This document shows, piece after piece, positions 55,323-64,000 of a stretch of 64,000 nucleotides of DNA. Source of the stretch: Prorocentrum cordatum (lineage: Eukaryota; Sar; Dinophyceae; Prorocentrales; Prorocentraceae); NCBI GenBank assembly GCA_963575745.1, contig CAUYUJ010016890.1:62001-126000 (forward strand), read 5' to 3'. How positions within the stretch are numbered: position 1 is the first letter of the stretch; every line of letters starts with the position of its first letter. The translations under genes were made by a program, and so were the position numbers. The notes under the pieces are model-generated. The model saw only the letters and a program-made list of their open reading frames with translations, did no database searches and had not been told where the DNA came from.

Positions 55323-56336
55323 GTCATCGTCATCGTCATCGTCATCAGCATCATCATCATCAGCATCATCATCATCATCTTCATCAGCCTCGTCAGCAAC
55401 AGCATCATCATCAGCAACATCATCAGCATCATCAACATCATCATCTACATCATCAGCATCATCAGCATCATCAGCATCGTCATCATCATCATCGTCATCA
55501 TCAAAATCGTCATCGTCATCATCATCGTTATCAACATCAACATCATCAATATCATTATCAGCAGCAGCATCATCATAATCAACATCATCAGCAGCAGCAT
55601 CATCAGCATCATCAGCAGCATCAGCATCATCAGCATCAACATCAGCGTCATCATCATCATCAGCATCAGTACCATCATCATAATCACCCTCACCATCATC
55701 GACGTCATCGTCATCATCAGCGGCATCATCATAAAAATCAGCGTCATCATCTGCATCATCATCACCAGCATCATCATCATGTTCATCATCATCATCACCA
55801 TCATCATCATCATCCTCATCATCATCATCATGGTCGTCATCATCATCCTCACATTACCATGATCATCATCATGTTCATCATCATCGTCATCGCCGCCATC
55901 GTCATCATCATCATCAGCAGCATCAGCATCATCGTCTAATCCTCATCATCATCAGCCACATCGATATCATCATAATTAGCATCATCATCATCATGGTCAT
56001 CATCATAGACACCAGCATCATCAGCATCATCACCATATCTCACCAGCATCAGCATCAGCATCAGCATCAGTATCATCATCGTCATCAGCATCATCATAGT
56101 CATCATCATCAGCAGCAGCATCACCATCATCGTCATCATCATCGTCGTCGCATCGTCATCAACATCATCATCAGCAGCAGCATAATCATCATCAGCATCA
56201 TCAACATCATCAGCAGCAGTGTCGCCAGCAGAATCATCATCCTATGCATCATCAGCATGAGCATCAGCATCATCATAAGCAGCTCATTACCAGTATCATT
56301 AGAATCCTCATCGTCATTTCCTCGTCATCATCGTCC

Positions 56337-56368
<32 letters not shown>

Positions 56369-56620
56369 TCATCGAAATCATCAGCCACACCATCATCAAC
56401 CCAGTCGTCAGTGTCGTCATCGTCGTCATCGTCATCATCATCAGCAGCAGCAGCTTCATCATCGGGGTCGTCGTCGTCGCCATCGTTATCGCCATCGTCA
56501 TTGTCATCGTCGCCATCATCGCCGCCGTGATCGTCAACGTCACCGTCGTCTCCTCATCGTCAACATCATCATGCTCATCATCGTCATCATCACCTCCATC
56601 AACAGCGCCGCCCCCGCCTC
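55040..56620. repeat. Very long TCA microsatellite
   Basis: Nearly 1.6 kb of TCA with CAG, TCG and ACA variants, including a (CAGCAT)n block near 55258-55295 and a (CGTCAT)n block near 55321. It is the largest array in the window. Confidence 0.95.
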
Positions 56621-56689
56621 TTGTCGCCAGACTGGAGGAAGGCGCCAGCCTCGCGCGAGCTGGGGCCGGGGCGCGCCGGCTGCTCGGAG

Positions 56690-57290
56690 AGAGGCAGCAG
56701 GGAAGGGAAGAGAAGAGAAAGGAATGGAAGGGAAGAGAACGGAAGGAAAGCCAAGAGAGAGAGAGAGAGGATCGGAGAGAGAAGAGGAGAGAGGACGAAA
56801 AGAACAGAGGGAAAAGACGGGACAAGATGAGAATACTGAACCGTCTGAAAGCAGCTCAAACCAGGCAATAGAAGAAACTACAGGGCGTGAACGAAAAGAG
56901 GACGCGACCATAAAACAAGCATAACAAGTGAAAAAAGTGTAATTGGAAAAGGATTCAAGAGAAGGGACCAGAATGAAGGAAGTTGCATGAAAATCAAGCA
57001 ACAAGAAGGCATGCGAAATCTGTCGGATGGGATGCCACAACCACACCTACCAACTGAGGCATGAGCAGGGAGAAGACAGAAGGGAGAGCAAAGGCAAGCA
57101 GACAAGGGGGAGAAAAACACAAAAAAAAAAAAAAAAAGAGAAGGGAAACAGAGGAGAAGAGCAGAGACAAACTAGCAGAGGAGGGGGTCACATCTGCAAG
57201 AACGCCAGAGACGAGAAGAGAGAGAACGTCCGAGATGGCTGCTGAAGCCCATGGCAGGCAGCCCCTCCAACCTCACCCCGTCGTGAGGGG
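56690..57290. repeat. Purine-rich (GA/GAAGA) tract
   Basis: AGAGAAGAG, GGAAGGGAAGAG and an A run at 57119-57137. Degenerate, with no gene recognised. Confidence 0.7.
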
Positions 57291-57293
57291 TAG

Positions 57294-57462
57294 TAGACCC
57301 TGCGAAATGCTTTAGAAATCATGGGTTAAGAAATTCATAGTCTCAGAATTTGAATAAAAACCCAAAATGTCTATCCAAATCTTGGGATTTACACTGAAAC
57401 GTTAAGAATAATCGAGACTCTGGCCGAAAACTTAGGTTTTCTTAAGCATCGCCTGGAGTGTA
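57294..57462 (+). mobile_element. Foldback element family A, copy A4
   Basis: 169 bp from TAGACCCTGCG to GGAGTGTA. The left terminus has GACCC where other copies have CACCC. TA lies at both ends. Confidence 0.87.
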
Positions 57463-57667
57463 GACTGGCTGTGGCCCGGGTAGAAGGGTTGCATGCCCTT
57501 GAGATCCCAGACCTCTCGCTTGCCAGAGAACCTCGGGGGGAGGCGGAGGCACGTGGGCCTCCCAGGGGCCAACTAGCCAATACTGCCGACCAAAACGCAA
57601 CGTGCTCCTTCTGAGGCGTCGAGCGGGGGAAGGGTTGCATGTCCTTGAAAACCAGACCCTCGTTTGC

Positions 57668-58012
57668 CAGAGGAGGAGGAGGAGGAGGAGGAGGAGGAGA
57701 GACGATGAGAGACGAGGAGGAGAGACGAGGAAGGAGGAGGAGGAGGAGGAGGAGGAGGAGGAAGAGGAGGAGGCAGGAGGAGAGGAGGAGGAGGAGGAGG
57801 AGGAGGAGGAGGAGGAGGAGAGGAGAGGAGAGGAGGAGGAGGAGGAGGAGGAGGAGGAGGAGGAGAGGAGGAGGGGGAGGAGGAGGAGGAGGAGGAGGGA
57901 GGAGGAGGAGGAGGAGGAGGAGGAGAGGGAGGAGGAGGAGGAGAGACGAGGAGAGACGAGGAGAGTCGAGGAGGAGAGGCGAGGGAGGAGGAGGAGGAGG
58001 AGGAGACCCAGG
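57668..58012. repeat. GGA/GAGA purine array
   Basis: GGA with GAGACGAGG interruptions; purine on the plus strand. Confidence 0.93.
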
Positions 58013-58198
58013 ACGAGCCTCCTCAGACTGGATCGGGCCCCTGAAAAAGGGCAGGGTAGAAAAACAGCTCACGTAGCTGGTTTTCCCAGCGCCTCCCGTC
58101 GCTGGGAGGCGCCCATGTGTACCGAGAGATTGGCCCGGCGGCTGGGCCGAAACCAGCTGCATGCAGGAGATGTCGCAACCCCCCCTTTCTCTATCCTC

Positions 58199-58442
58199 AG
58201 GTCGGGCCCCAGACTATCTTTTGACTATTTTTGAATACTCCCCCTGTAGAGTTAGGTCGGGCACGTTCCCCGAATTACAGACGGAATTTTGACGAAAAAT
58301 GAAAAATACTTTAGACATGCTCAAAACTTGTCTAAAAATCCTGAGAAACCAGTCCCCTGACTATTCTTAACCCGTTTTTGCACATTCCCCCTGTGGAGGG
58401 ACATATGCCCGACTGAACTGTAGAGGGACAGGCCTGACTTGG
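58199..58442 (+). repeat. Cluster of family B elements (fragment, full copy B8, terminal fragment)
   Basis: A shortened copy lies at 58199-58253 (CAGGTCGGGCCCC to CCCCCTGTAGAG). The full copy is 58253-58416 (TAGGTCGGGCACGTTCCC to GAGGGACATATGCCCGACTGA). A lone terminus is at 58417-58442 (TGTAGAGGGACAGGCCTGAC). Confidence 0.72.
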
Positions 58443-58629
58443 CCCTGTCCCCCCCCCTCGTCGTTCGGCCCGGTGCAGGCGGGCCTCGAGCCCCCCCGAG
58501 AAGCTCCGAGGGCGCCGAAGCGGCCGTGGCCGGGAACGAACGGGATAGCGCGCACACCGCGCTCCGGGGCCCGCGCGCGGACGAGGGGGGGGGCCAGGGA
58601 GCGCGCCTCGGCGGCGAGCGAGGGGGGGG

Positions 58630-58692
58630 GGAAGCTCGAGGTTCGAACTTCGAGGTTCGAGCTTCGAGGTCCGAACTTCGAGGCTCGAGGTT
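58630..58692. repeat. TTCGAGGTTCGAAC minisatellite
   Basis: Three to four units of about 18 bp made of CTTCGAGGTTCGA and GAACTTCGAGG; each unit contains the palindrome TTCGAA or CTCGAG. Confidence 0.8.
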
Positions 58693-58859
58693 TGCGGGCG
58701 CTCTCGTTGGTCCTCCGCGGCTCTCCAGCCTCGGGATGCCTGCCAGCAGCTGCGCCTCGCCGAGGGTGCTCCAGGGGTGCCCGGATCGTCCCGAACGGCC
58801 GCCGGAGACCCGAGCTCTGACCCAAACAACCAAGTTCGGCGGCGCGCGGGGGGGGGAGT

Positions 58860-59385
58860 GAGAAGGAGAAGGCCCTCTCAGAATGGCGGCGGGACTTCTC
58901 AGAAGGCCTCCAGCCTTCCGAGCGGTTTTTGTTGGGGGTCTTCGGGGAAGGCTCATAAAACTTCTCAGAAGGCCGGGGAACTTCCGAGCCTTCTGATGGG
59001 GCCTGCTCCTTTTCACTGCCACCCCTCGCTCGCCGCAGAGTGTTGGATGGAGTTCGTTTTGTTATACTATTGACGGTAACGCCCGAGGCCAGCCCTGCCT
59101 CCCGCTTCCCCCCATGGTCACGTCACGATTCGCGCTGGCGCCGTGTGGGAAACCGTGGAGTGCGAATCGTGGAGTGACCGGCCCCCTTCCCCCGCCAAGC
59201 GCCCAACCTGGTCACGCTCGTTGCTACGTTGTTCGTTATGGGCCACGTATAGATCGCAGAGCGGAGGGGGGGGGACCAGGAAGAGGCATGCCACTCCTTG
59301 ACAAAAACCAGGCCCCGATTTGCGGCCGCCGCGATCGCCGCGGCGACCTCCAAAACCTATGAGGCTTGGTTCGGGTCGGACCCTG
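58860..59385. other. Unassigned, with CTTCTCAGAAG palindromes
   Basis: CTTCTCAGAAGGC occurs at 58890 and 58952. Related words occur at 28625, 34445 and 25205. No gene was recognised. Confidence 0.45.
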
Positions 59386-59600
59386 AGATCCGACGATGCA
59401 ACATCGCAAAAAACCACGCCTGGGGCCCTAGACCCCATCTTCCTGCGTCATGTTTCGAACCGCATCGATACGTGAGGGTCCCAGGGCCCGAAATCGTGCG
59501 AAAAAAACCGCTGCAAAAAGCGACAGTGTGCGAAACCATTTCGCGAACATTTGCGAAATGTTGCGAACACGCCCGCTGTAAAAGAATGGCAGCGCCATGA
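59385..59600 (+). repeat. Segmental duplicate M1 (carries the empty site for element A5)
   Basis: It is colinear with 60330-60650 at GAGATCCGACG, CACGCC...GCCCTA, GACCCCATCTTCCTGCGTCA, TGAGGGTCCCAGGGCCCGAA and GCTGTAAAAGAATGGCAGCGCCA. The TA at 59429-59430 corresponds to the insertion site filled in the other copy. Confidence 0.8.
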
Positions 59601-60330
59601 CCTCCGGGGACAACGCGCAACGATCCCTGGCGCCTCCGAGGGTGCCACGGCGGCCTGCGAGGGCCCCCCCGGCGCCTCCTGGGACTCCACGACCGAGGAG
59701 GGCACCCCCGGGCGACCCCGAGGGGCTCCCGGCGCCTGCCACGTGGGGCCCTCGAGGGGAGGCGACGTCGACGACGCCCACGCCGCCGCAGCCAGCCGGC
59801 GGCGTCGCCGTCGGCAGCGTCCCACAACCGCGACGTCATGATTCTCTGGCACCCTGACATGATCGCGTCGTAAAAAAATCAGGGCGGGAGATTCTTGGCC
59901 ATCTTCGGCCCCAGGGGGCCCTCACCGGGCCCCGGGACCGTCAAAGAACGACTCGGGACAAAAGGAACTGGTCCCGGGGAAAGGCCTTCCAGGGACGCCG
60001 CCCTGAAAAAATCAGGACGTCGCACGTGAAGGGGCCCCAGGACACACAAATAAATACACACAAATAAAAAGATTCCCCATAATTTCCTATATTTTATGGT
60101 TCTTTGTCTTTCCCACCACTTCCCATATTTTCCCATATTTTCCAAGAAATCGAAGATTAATTGTGTCTGTTTGTTTCTTTCCCTCCTGAGCACGTCTGGG
60201 CACGGGGCCCCAAAAGTCTGGACCACTTCCGGAGGACCGGCTCCTTCGTCCTGGACCGTGCTGGCGAGGGCCCCCAGACGCCGGACGTTACGAAACACCT
60301 CCGTCTTGATTTGTTCGATGAGATTCGACG
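59600..60330. other. Unassigned stretch
   Basis: No gene recognised. GC-rich to 60030, then an AT-richer part (60050-60180) with TTTCCCATATTTTCC words. Confidence 0.4.
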
Positions 60331-60650
60331 TCAGCGCAAAAAATACCACATCGTAAAAATTCACGCCCCGAGCCCTACACCCTGCGAAATGCTTAAGAAA
60401 TCATGGGTTAAGAAATTCATAGTCTCAGAAATTGAATGTAACCCACAACTTCTATCAAAATCTTGGGATTTACATTGAAAAATTAAGAATAATCGAGACT
60501 CTGGACGAAAACTTAGGTTTTCTTAAGCATCGCCTAAGGTGTAGACCCCATCTTTCTGCGTCATTTTTCGAGCAGGATCGAGCTGTGAGGGTCGCGGGGC
60601 CCGAAATGGAGCAAAAGAACCCGCTGTGAAAAAGTTGCAGCGCCAGGATC
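60330..60650 (+). repeat. Segmental duplicate M2, interrupted by element A5
   Basis: Partner of 59385-59600. The homology resumes immediately after the element at GACCCCATCTTTCTGCGTCA. This copy lacks about 60 bp present in M1 after the GGGCCCGAAAT word. Confidence 0.78.
60376..60543 (+). mobile_element. Foldback element family A, copy A5
   Basis: 168 bp, TACACCCTGCG to AAGGTGTA. Comparison with the empty site at 59429-59430 shows that the inserted DNA is the 164 bp between the two TA dinucleotides plus one duplicated TA. Confidence 0.92.
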
Positions 60651-60835
60651 TCAAGGTTGTCAATGCGTTTGAAGTATGGGCTCGGCGTCGTCGTCGCGCC
60701 GGCGTCGGCGACAAAAGCCCCACGTTGGTGGCTACCTGGGGCGCCCTGCCTTGTCGCTCCCCCGCAGCTCCCCAGCACGGTGGGCCAGCTCGCTCTCGGC
60801 CAGCCTGCGGGGCGGGGGACGCCGCCGTTCCTCCG

Positions 60836-61100
60836 CCTCCTCCTCCTCCTCCTCCTCCTCCTCCTCCTCCTCCGCCTCCTCCTCCTCCTGCCTCCTCCTG
60901 CCCCTCCTCCTCCTCCTTCTCCTCCTCCTCCTCCTCTTCTTAGTACTAGTCTCATTCGTCTTCTTCTGATTAGTATAATTACTGTTATTCGTTGTCTTCT
61001 TATGTGCCTTGTTAATATAGTTAGTGTTATTATTCGTCTTATGATTCTGAGTAGCATTAACATGATTATTGAGTTGTTTTGCTTATTATTATCATTACTA
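60836..61100. repeat. Composite TCC plus TTA-type tract 3
   Basis: TCC to 60942, then TTAGTACTAGTCTC and TTATTCGTCTTATG-like AT-rich sequence to about 61100. Confidence 0.85.
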
Positions 61101-61165
61101 TTTCCCGACCATCCTGTGGTGTTGGGTCCTCGTTTTGAAGAGACAGCGCCCCGCGTCCCAACCAC

Positions 61166-61215
61166 TCAATCACTCACTCACTCACTCACTCACTCACTCA
61201 CTCCTCCTCCTCCTC

Positions 61216-61246
<31 letters not shown>

Positions 61247-61250
61247 TCCC
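61166..61250. repeat. CACT tetranucleotide and TCC tracts
   Basis: About eight ACTC units at 61166-61201, then TCC to 61240. Confidence 0.93.
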
Positions 61251-61284
61251 TCCTACCCCCCCTCCTTCCCCTAGCCACCCACCC

Positions 61285-62240
61285 AATACAGCGCTTCGTG
61301 GCCCCATAGAGAGCTCCACGTAAGGCCCCAAGGAGTGGGTACCACATGCGTCCGCCACACCCAGTACGGCGCTTCGTGGCCCCATAGGGAGCTCCACGTA
61401 AGGCCCAAGGGGGCGGGTACCACATGCGTCCGCCACAACCAGTAAAGGGTTTCGTGGCCCCATAGAGAGCTCCACGTAAGGCCCCAAGGGGGGGGGGTAC
61501 CACATGGGTCCGCCACACCCAGTACGGCGCTTCGTGGCCCCATAGGGAGCTCCACGTAAGGCCCCAGGGGTACGACGTTTCGTGGCCAGCTGGACCGTCC
61601 GCATGCGCCCCACACATCCAATTCACATGCCAATTACAGCGCTTCGTGGCCCCATTAGGAGCTCCACCGAAGCCCCCAGTGGGACCGCCCACATGCGTCC
61701 CGGCGGAAACCCAATTTGGCATTTTCACCCACCCAGTACAACGTTTCGTGGCCCCATAGGGAGCTGCACCGAAGCCCCCAGTGGGACAGTCTGCATATGC
61801 GTCCCGGAAGCCCAATTTGGCATTTTCACCCAGCAGGCATACGCGTTTGGTGGCACCATTAGGAGCTCCACCGAAGCCCCCAGTGGGACCGCCCACATGC
61901 GCCTCGGAAACCCAATTTGGCATTTTCACCAACCCAGTACAACGTTTCGTGGCCCCATAGGCAGCTGCACCTCAGCCCCCAGTGGGACAGTCCGCATACG
62001 TCCCGGAAGCCCAATTTGGCATTTTCACCCACCCAGTGCAGCGCTGCGTGGCCCCATAGGGAGCTCCACCGAAACCCCCAACGGGACCGTCCGCATGCGT
62101 CCCACACATCCAATTTGGCATTTTCACCCACCCAGTTCAGCGTTTCGTGGCCCCATAGGGAGCTCCACCGACGGCCCCAGTGCTATCGCCCGCATGCGCC
62201 CCCCCGTGCAGCGCTTCGTGGCTCCATAGGGAGCTTCACC
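61285..62240 (+). repeat. Tandem satellite of about 80-104-bp units
   Basis: The anchor GCTTCGTGGCCCCATAGGGAGCTCCAC recurs about twelve times. The first four units are about 80 bp and end in CACATGCGTCCGCCACACCC. Later units are about 100 bp, because they add AACCCAATTTGGCATTTTCACC. A short hybrid unit lies at 61570-61630. Open frames on the minus strand are periodic artefacts. Confidence 0.92.
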
Positions 62241-62299
62241 GAAGAAGACATTCACAATTGCGGCACCCACAACTGCATATGGTTGGGCCCTTCGCCTGG

Positions 62300-63035
62300 A
62301 TAACTTATTATTAGTAATATGATTCGTAATACAATTAGAAGTATTATTAGTATATTGTTGTAATAGTACTGTGAGTATGAGTGTTGGTATCAATATTAGT
62401 AGTGGTAGTATTAATAGTAGTAATAGTATTTAGTAGTATTAGTATTAGCAGTCTTATTGTTCTTGATGCATATTCGTATTCATATTCATATTCCTAATAT
62501 GATTATTGTTATTATTATTATCAGTAGTACTAGTATTCTCAGTAGTATTCGTATTCTTACGAGTATGAATATTAATGTTCGTAAGATTACTATTCGTAGT
62601 CTCCTTCTTAATCCAATTAATAGTATGATCCGTTTACATTGTAGGAGTGTGATTATTCTTGTTAGAATTAGTATTAGTGTTAGTCTGTGTCGTAATGTTA
62701 TGTGTACTATTGGTGATGTCTTTAGTACGATTCATCGTAATAGTCTTCATAGTTATGTTATTATTACTAAAATGATTAGTAGTATTATCCCTCTGATTCC
62801 TCCTCCTCCTCCTCCTCCTCCTCCCTCCTCCTCCCTCCTCCTCCTCCTCCTCCTGCTCCTCCTCCTCCTCCTCCCCCTCCTCCTCCTCCTCCTCATCTTC
62901 CTTATCCTCCTGCTCCTGCTCCTGCTCCTGATCCTGCTTCTCCTCCTCCTCCTCCTCCTCCTCCTCCTCGATATCCTCCTCCTCCTCCTCCTCCACCTCC
63001 TCCTCTTCCTCCTCCTCCTCCTCCTCCTCCTGTCA
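62300..63035. repeat. Composite TTA-type plus TCC tract 4
   Basis: About 490 bp of TTATTAGTAGTATTCGTATT-like sequence, then TCC (62795-63032). Its order is AT-rich then TCC, the reverse of tracts 2 and 3. Confidence 0.9.
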
Positions 63036-63133
63036 GCGAGGCGGCCACCTCTGAGGGAGACCTGGCTGAGGGAGACCTCAAGGACGGCGGCGGCGGCCAG
63101 AGGAACCAAAACTGCACGAATACAAACTCTTGG

Positions 63134-63249
63134 AGGTCCGCGCGGATGGCTTGAGCCAGCGCTGCCTGGCGCGAGGAGCGCGCCAGGGGCGGCGCCAGAG
63201 CCGCCACCAGAGCGTCCCCAGCGCCAACCCGAGAAATCCGCGCGGACCT
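63134..63249 (+). repeat. Foldback family C, copy C5
   Basis: AGGTCCGCGCGGAT at the left and ATCCGCGCGGACCT at the right are perfect inverted ends of 14 bp. The core CCTGGCGCGAGGAGCGCGCCAGGGG is a strong hairpin. Confidence 0.85.
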
Positions 63250-63574
63250 GCGAAAGTTGTTGTCCGAGTGCAGTTATCGTGCTGCCACAAGAAAAGCATC
63301 ATTAAAAACGCCGAGGCTTCTCTAACCACGGCAAGCCTAGGCCACAAACAGGCTCCACGACATGAATCTAAGGAGCGGCCCGAACCGAGCCCCTTCCTGA
63401 GCCCAAAGCACTCCTGATTTCAGCGTCTTGACTGTAGAGGTTGCTCTTCGGATGGCGACGGATGCGGCGACTGGCGGTGGCAAGCGGCGCACTCCGCCGG
63501 GAGCAGCTCGCGGGCGGCCGTGCTGGACAGGCCCAAAGCCTCCTGCGGGCCCATGGGCAGCCTCCTTCCTCACC
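63250..63574. other. Unassigned stretch
   Basis: No gene recognised. A minus frame near 63560-63480 (QEALGLSSTAARELLPAECA) has a protein-like look but no family. Confidence 0.35.
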
Positions 63575-63715
63575 CCTCCTCCTCCTCCTCCTCCTCCTGC
63601 TCCTCCTCCTCCTCCTCCTCTTCCTCCTCCTCCTCCTCCTCCTCCTCCTCCTCCTTCTCCTCCTTCCTCCCTCCCTTCCTCCCTCCCTCCCTCCCTCCCT
63701 CCCTCCCAAAACCTG
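63575..63715. repeat. TCC/TCCC microsatellite
   Basis: TCC triplets turning into TCCC units. Confidence 0.95.
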
Positions 63716-63870
63716 GCGCACCACCCGCCCACCTCTCGCTCGGCCCTCGCGCCCTGGCGCCGCTGGCCAGCGACAGCCGGGCCCGCCGGCACCAGCGCCG
63801 CCGCCGCACGCCCTGGCCGTCCAGGGTGCCCGGCGCTGCGGGCTCGCCGCCCACCCCAGCAAGGGCTCCC

Positions 63871-64000
63871 AACTTCGCGCTTCGCGCTGCGCGAAGCGCG
63901 AAGCGCGAATAACTTCGCGCTCTCGCGCCGCCCTCCCAAAGGGAGAAAAGGAGGACGAGGAGGAGGGGGAGAAGGAACGAGGACCGCGAAGCGCGAAGCG
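63871..64000. repeat. CTTCGCGC palindromic repeats at the window edge
   Basis: AACTTCGCGCTTCGCGCTGC and GCGAAGCGCGAAGCGCGAA form an inverted pair at 63871-63910. The same GCGAAGCGCGAAGCG ends the window, which suggests that the array continues beyond it. Confidence 0.8.

Noticed and set aside
56600-56720. Segment SSREAGAFLQSGDKRRG considered as an upstream exon of the split gene
   Set aside because: It has no clear splice junctions and only a weak resemblance to the family; it borders a purine-rich tract.
61285-62240. Tandem units considered as a CRISPR array
   Set aside because: There are no unique spacers of uniform length between short identical repeats, the genome is eukaryotic, and no cas genes are present. 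It is a satellite.

Overview
This window looks like nuclear DNA of a large-genome dinoflagellate. The evidence is internal. It is GC-rich and saturated with microsatellites, minisatellites and short foldback repeats. It carries decayed LINE and Ty1/copia elements of the kind common in dinoflagellates. It also carries a split gene whose small exons are bounded by GC-AG introns with AG|GC at both ends, a dinoflagellate habit. No tRNA, rRNA, CRISPR array, bacterial operon or complete single-exon host gene was recognised. A 100-base N gap (2913-3012) shows that this is a scaffold.

Layout. 1-4 kb: unassigned GC-rich DNA, a dispersed repeat, TCC/TCA arrays and the gap. 3.9-6.1 kb: a foldback element abutting a truncated LINE reverse transcriptase on the minus strand. 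6.3-10.1 kb: TCA, GTT, GCGACCCACCC and roughly 100-bp tandem arrays. 10.2-14.6 kb: an unidentified frameshifted coding region, minus strand. 14.7-21.9 kb: a decayed Ty1/copia element, minus strand, with gag, protease, integrase, RT and RNase H in order. A pair of 126-bp direct repeats (10.06-10.19 and 22.09-22.21 kb) brackets both. 22-44 kb: repeat-rich DNA holding four exons of one minus-strand coiled-coil gene. 44.4-50.2 kb: a nearly full-length but broken LINE, minus strand. 50.4-56.6 kb: very long TCA arrays. 57-64 kb: purine arrays, foldback elements, an 80-100-bp satellite and further TCC/TTA tracts.

The most informative signals are two. First, exons at 43.9, 38.7, 31.1 and 24.2 kb join in phase into a continuous 100-residue charged helix, across introns of 5.1, 7.6 and 6.8 kb that are packed with repeats. 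Second, there is a five-copy foldback (MITE-like) family of about 168 bp, flanked by TA. One copy (60376-60543) sits in a duplicated segment whose sister (59.4 kb) preserves the empty TA site. At least three further multi-copy foldback families (B, C and D below) and several single or paired ones are present. All recognised coding remnants and the split gene lie on the minus strand.

Repeat families are named A to L here for convenience. These names are mine, and all copy relations were judged by eye from the sequence.
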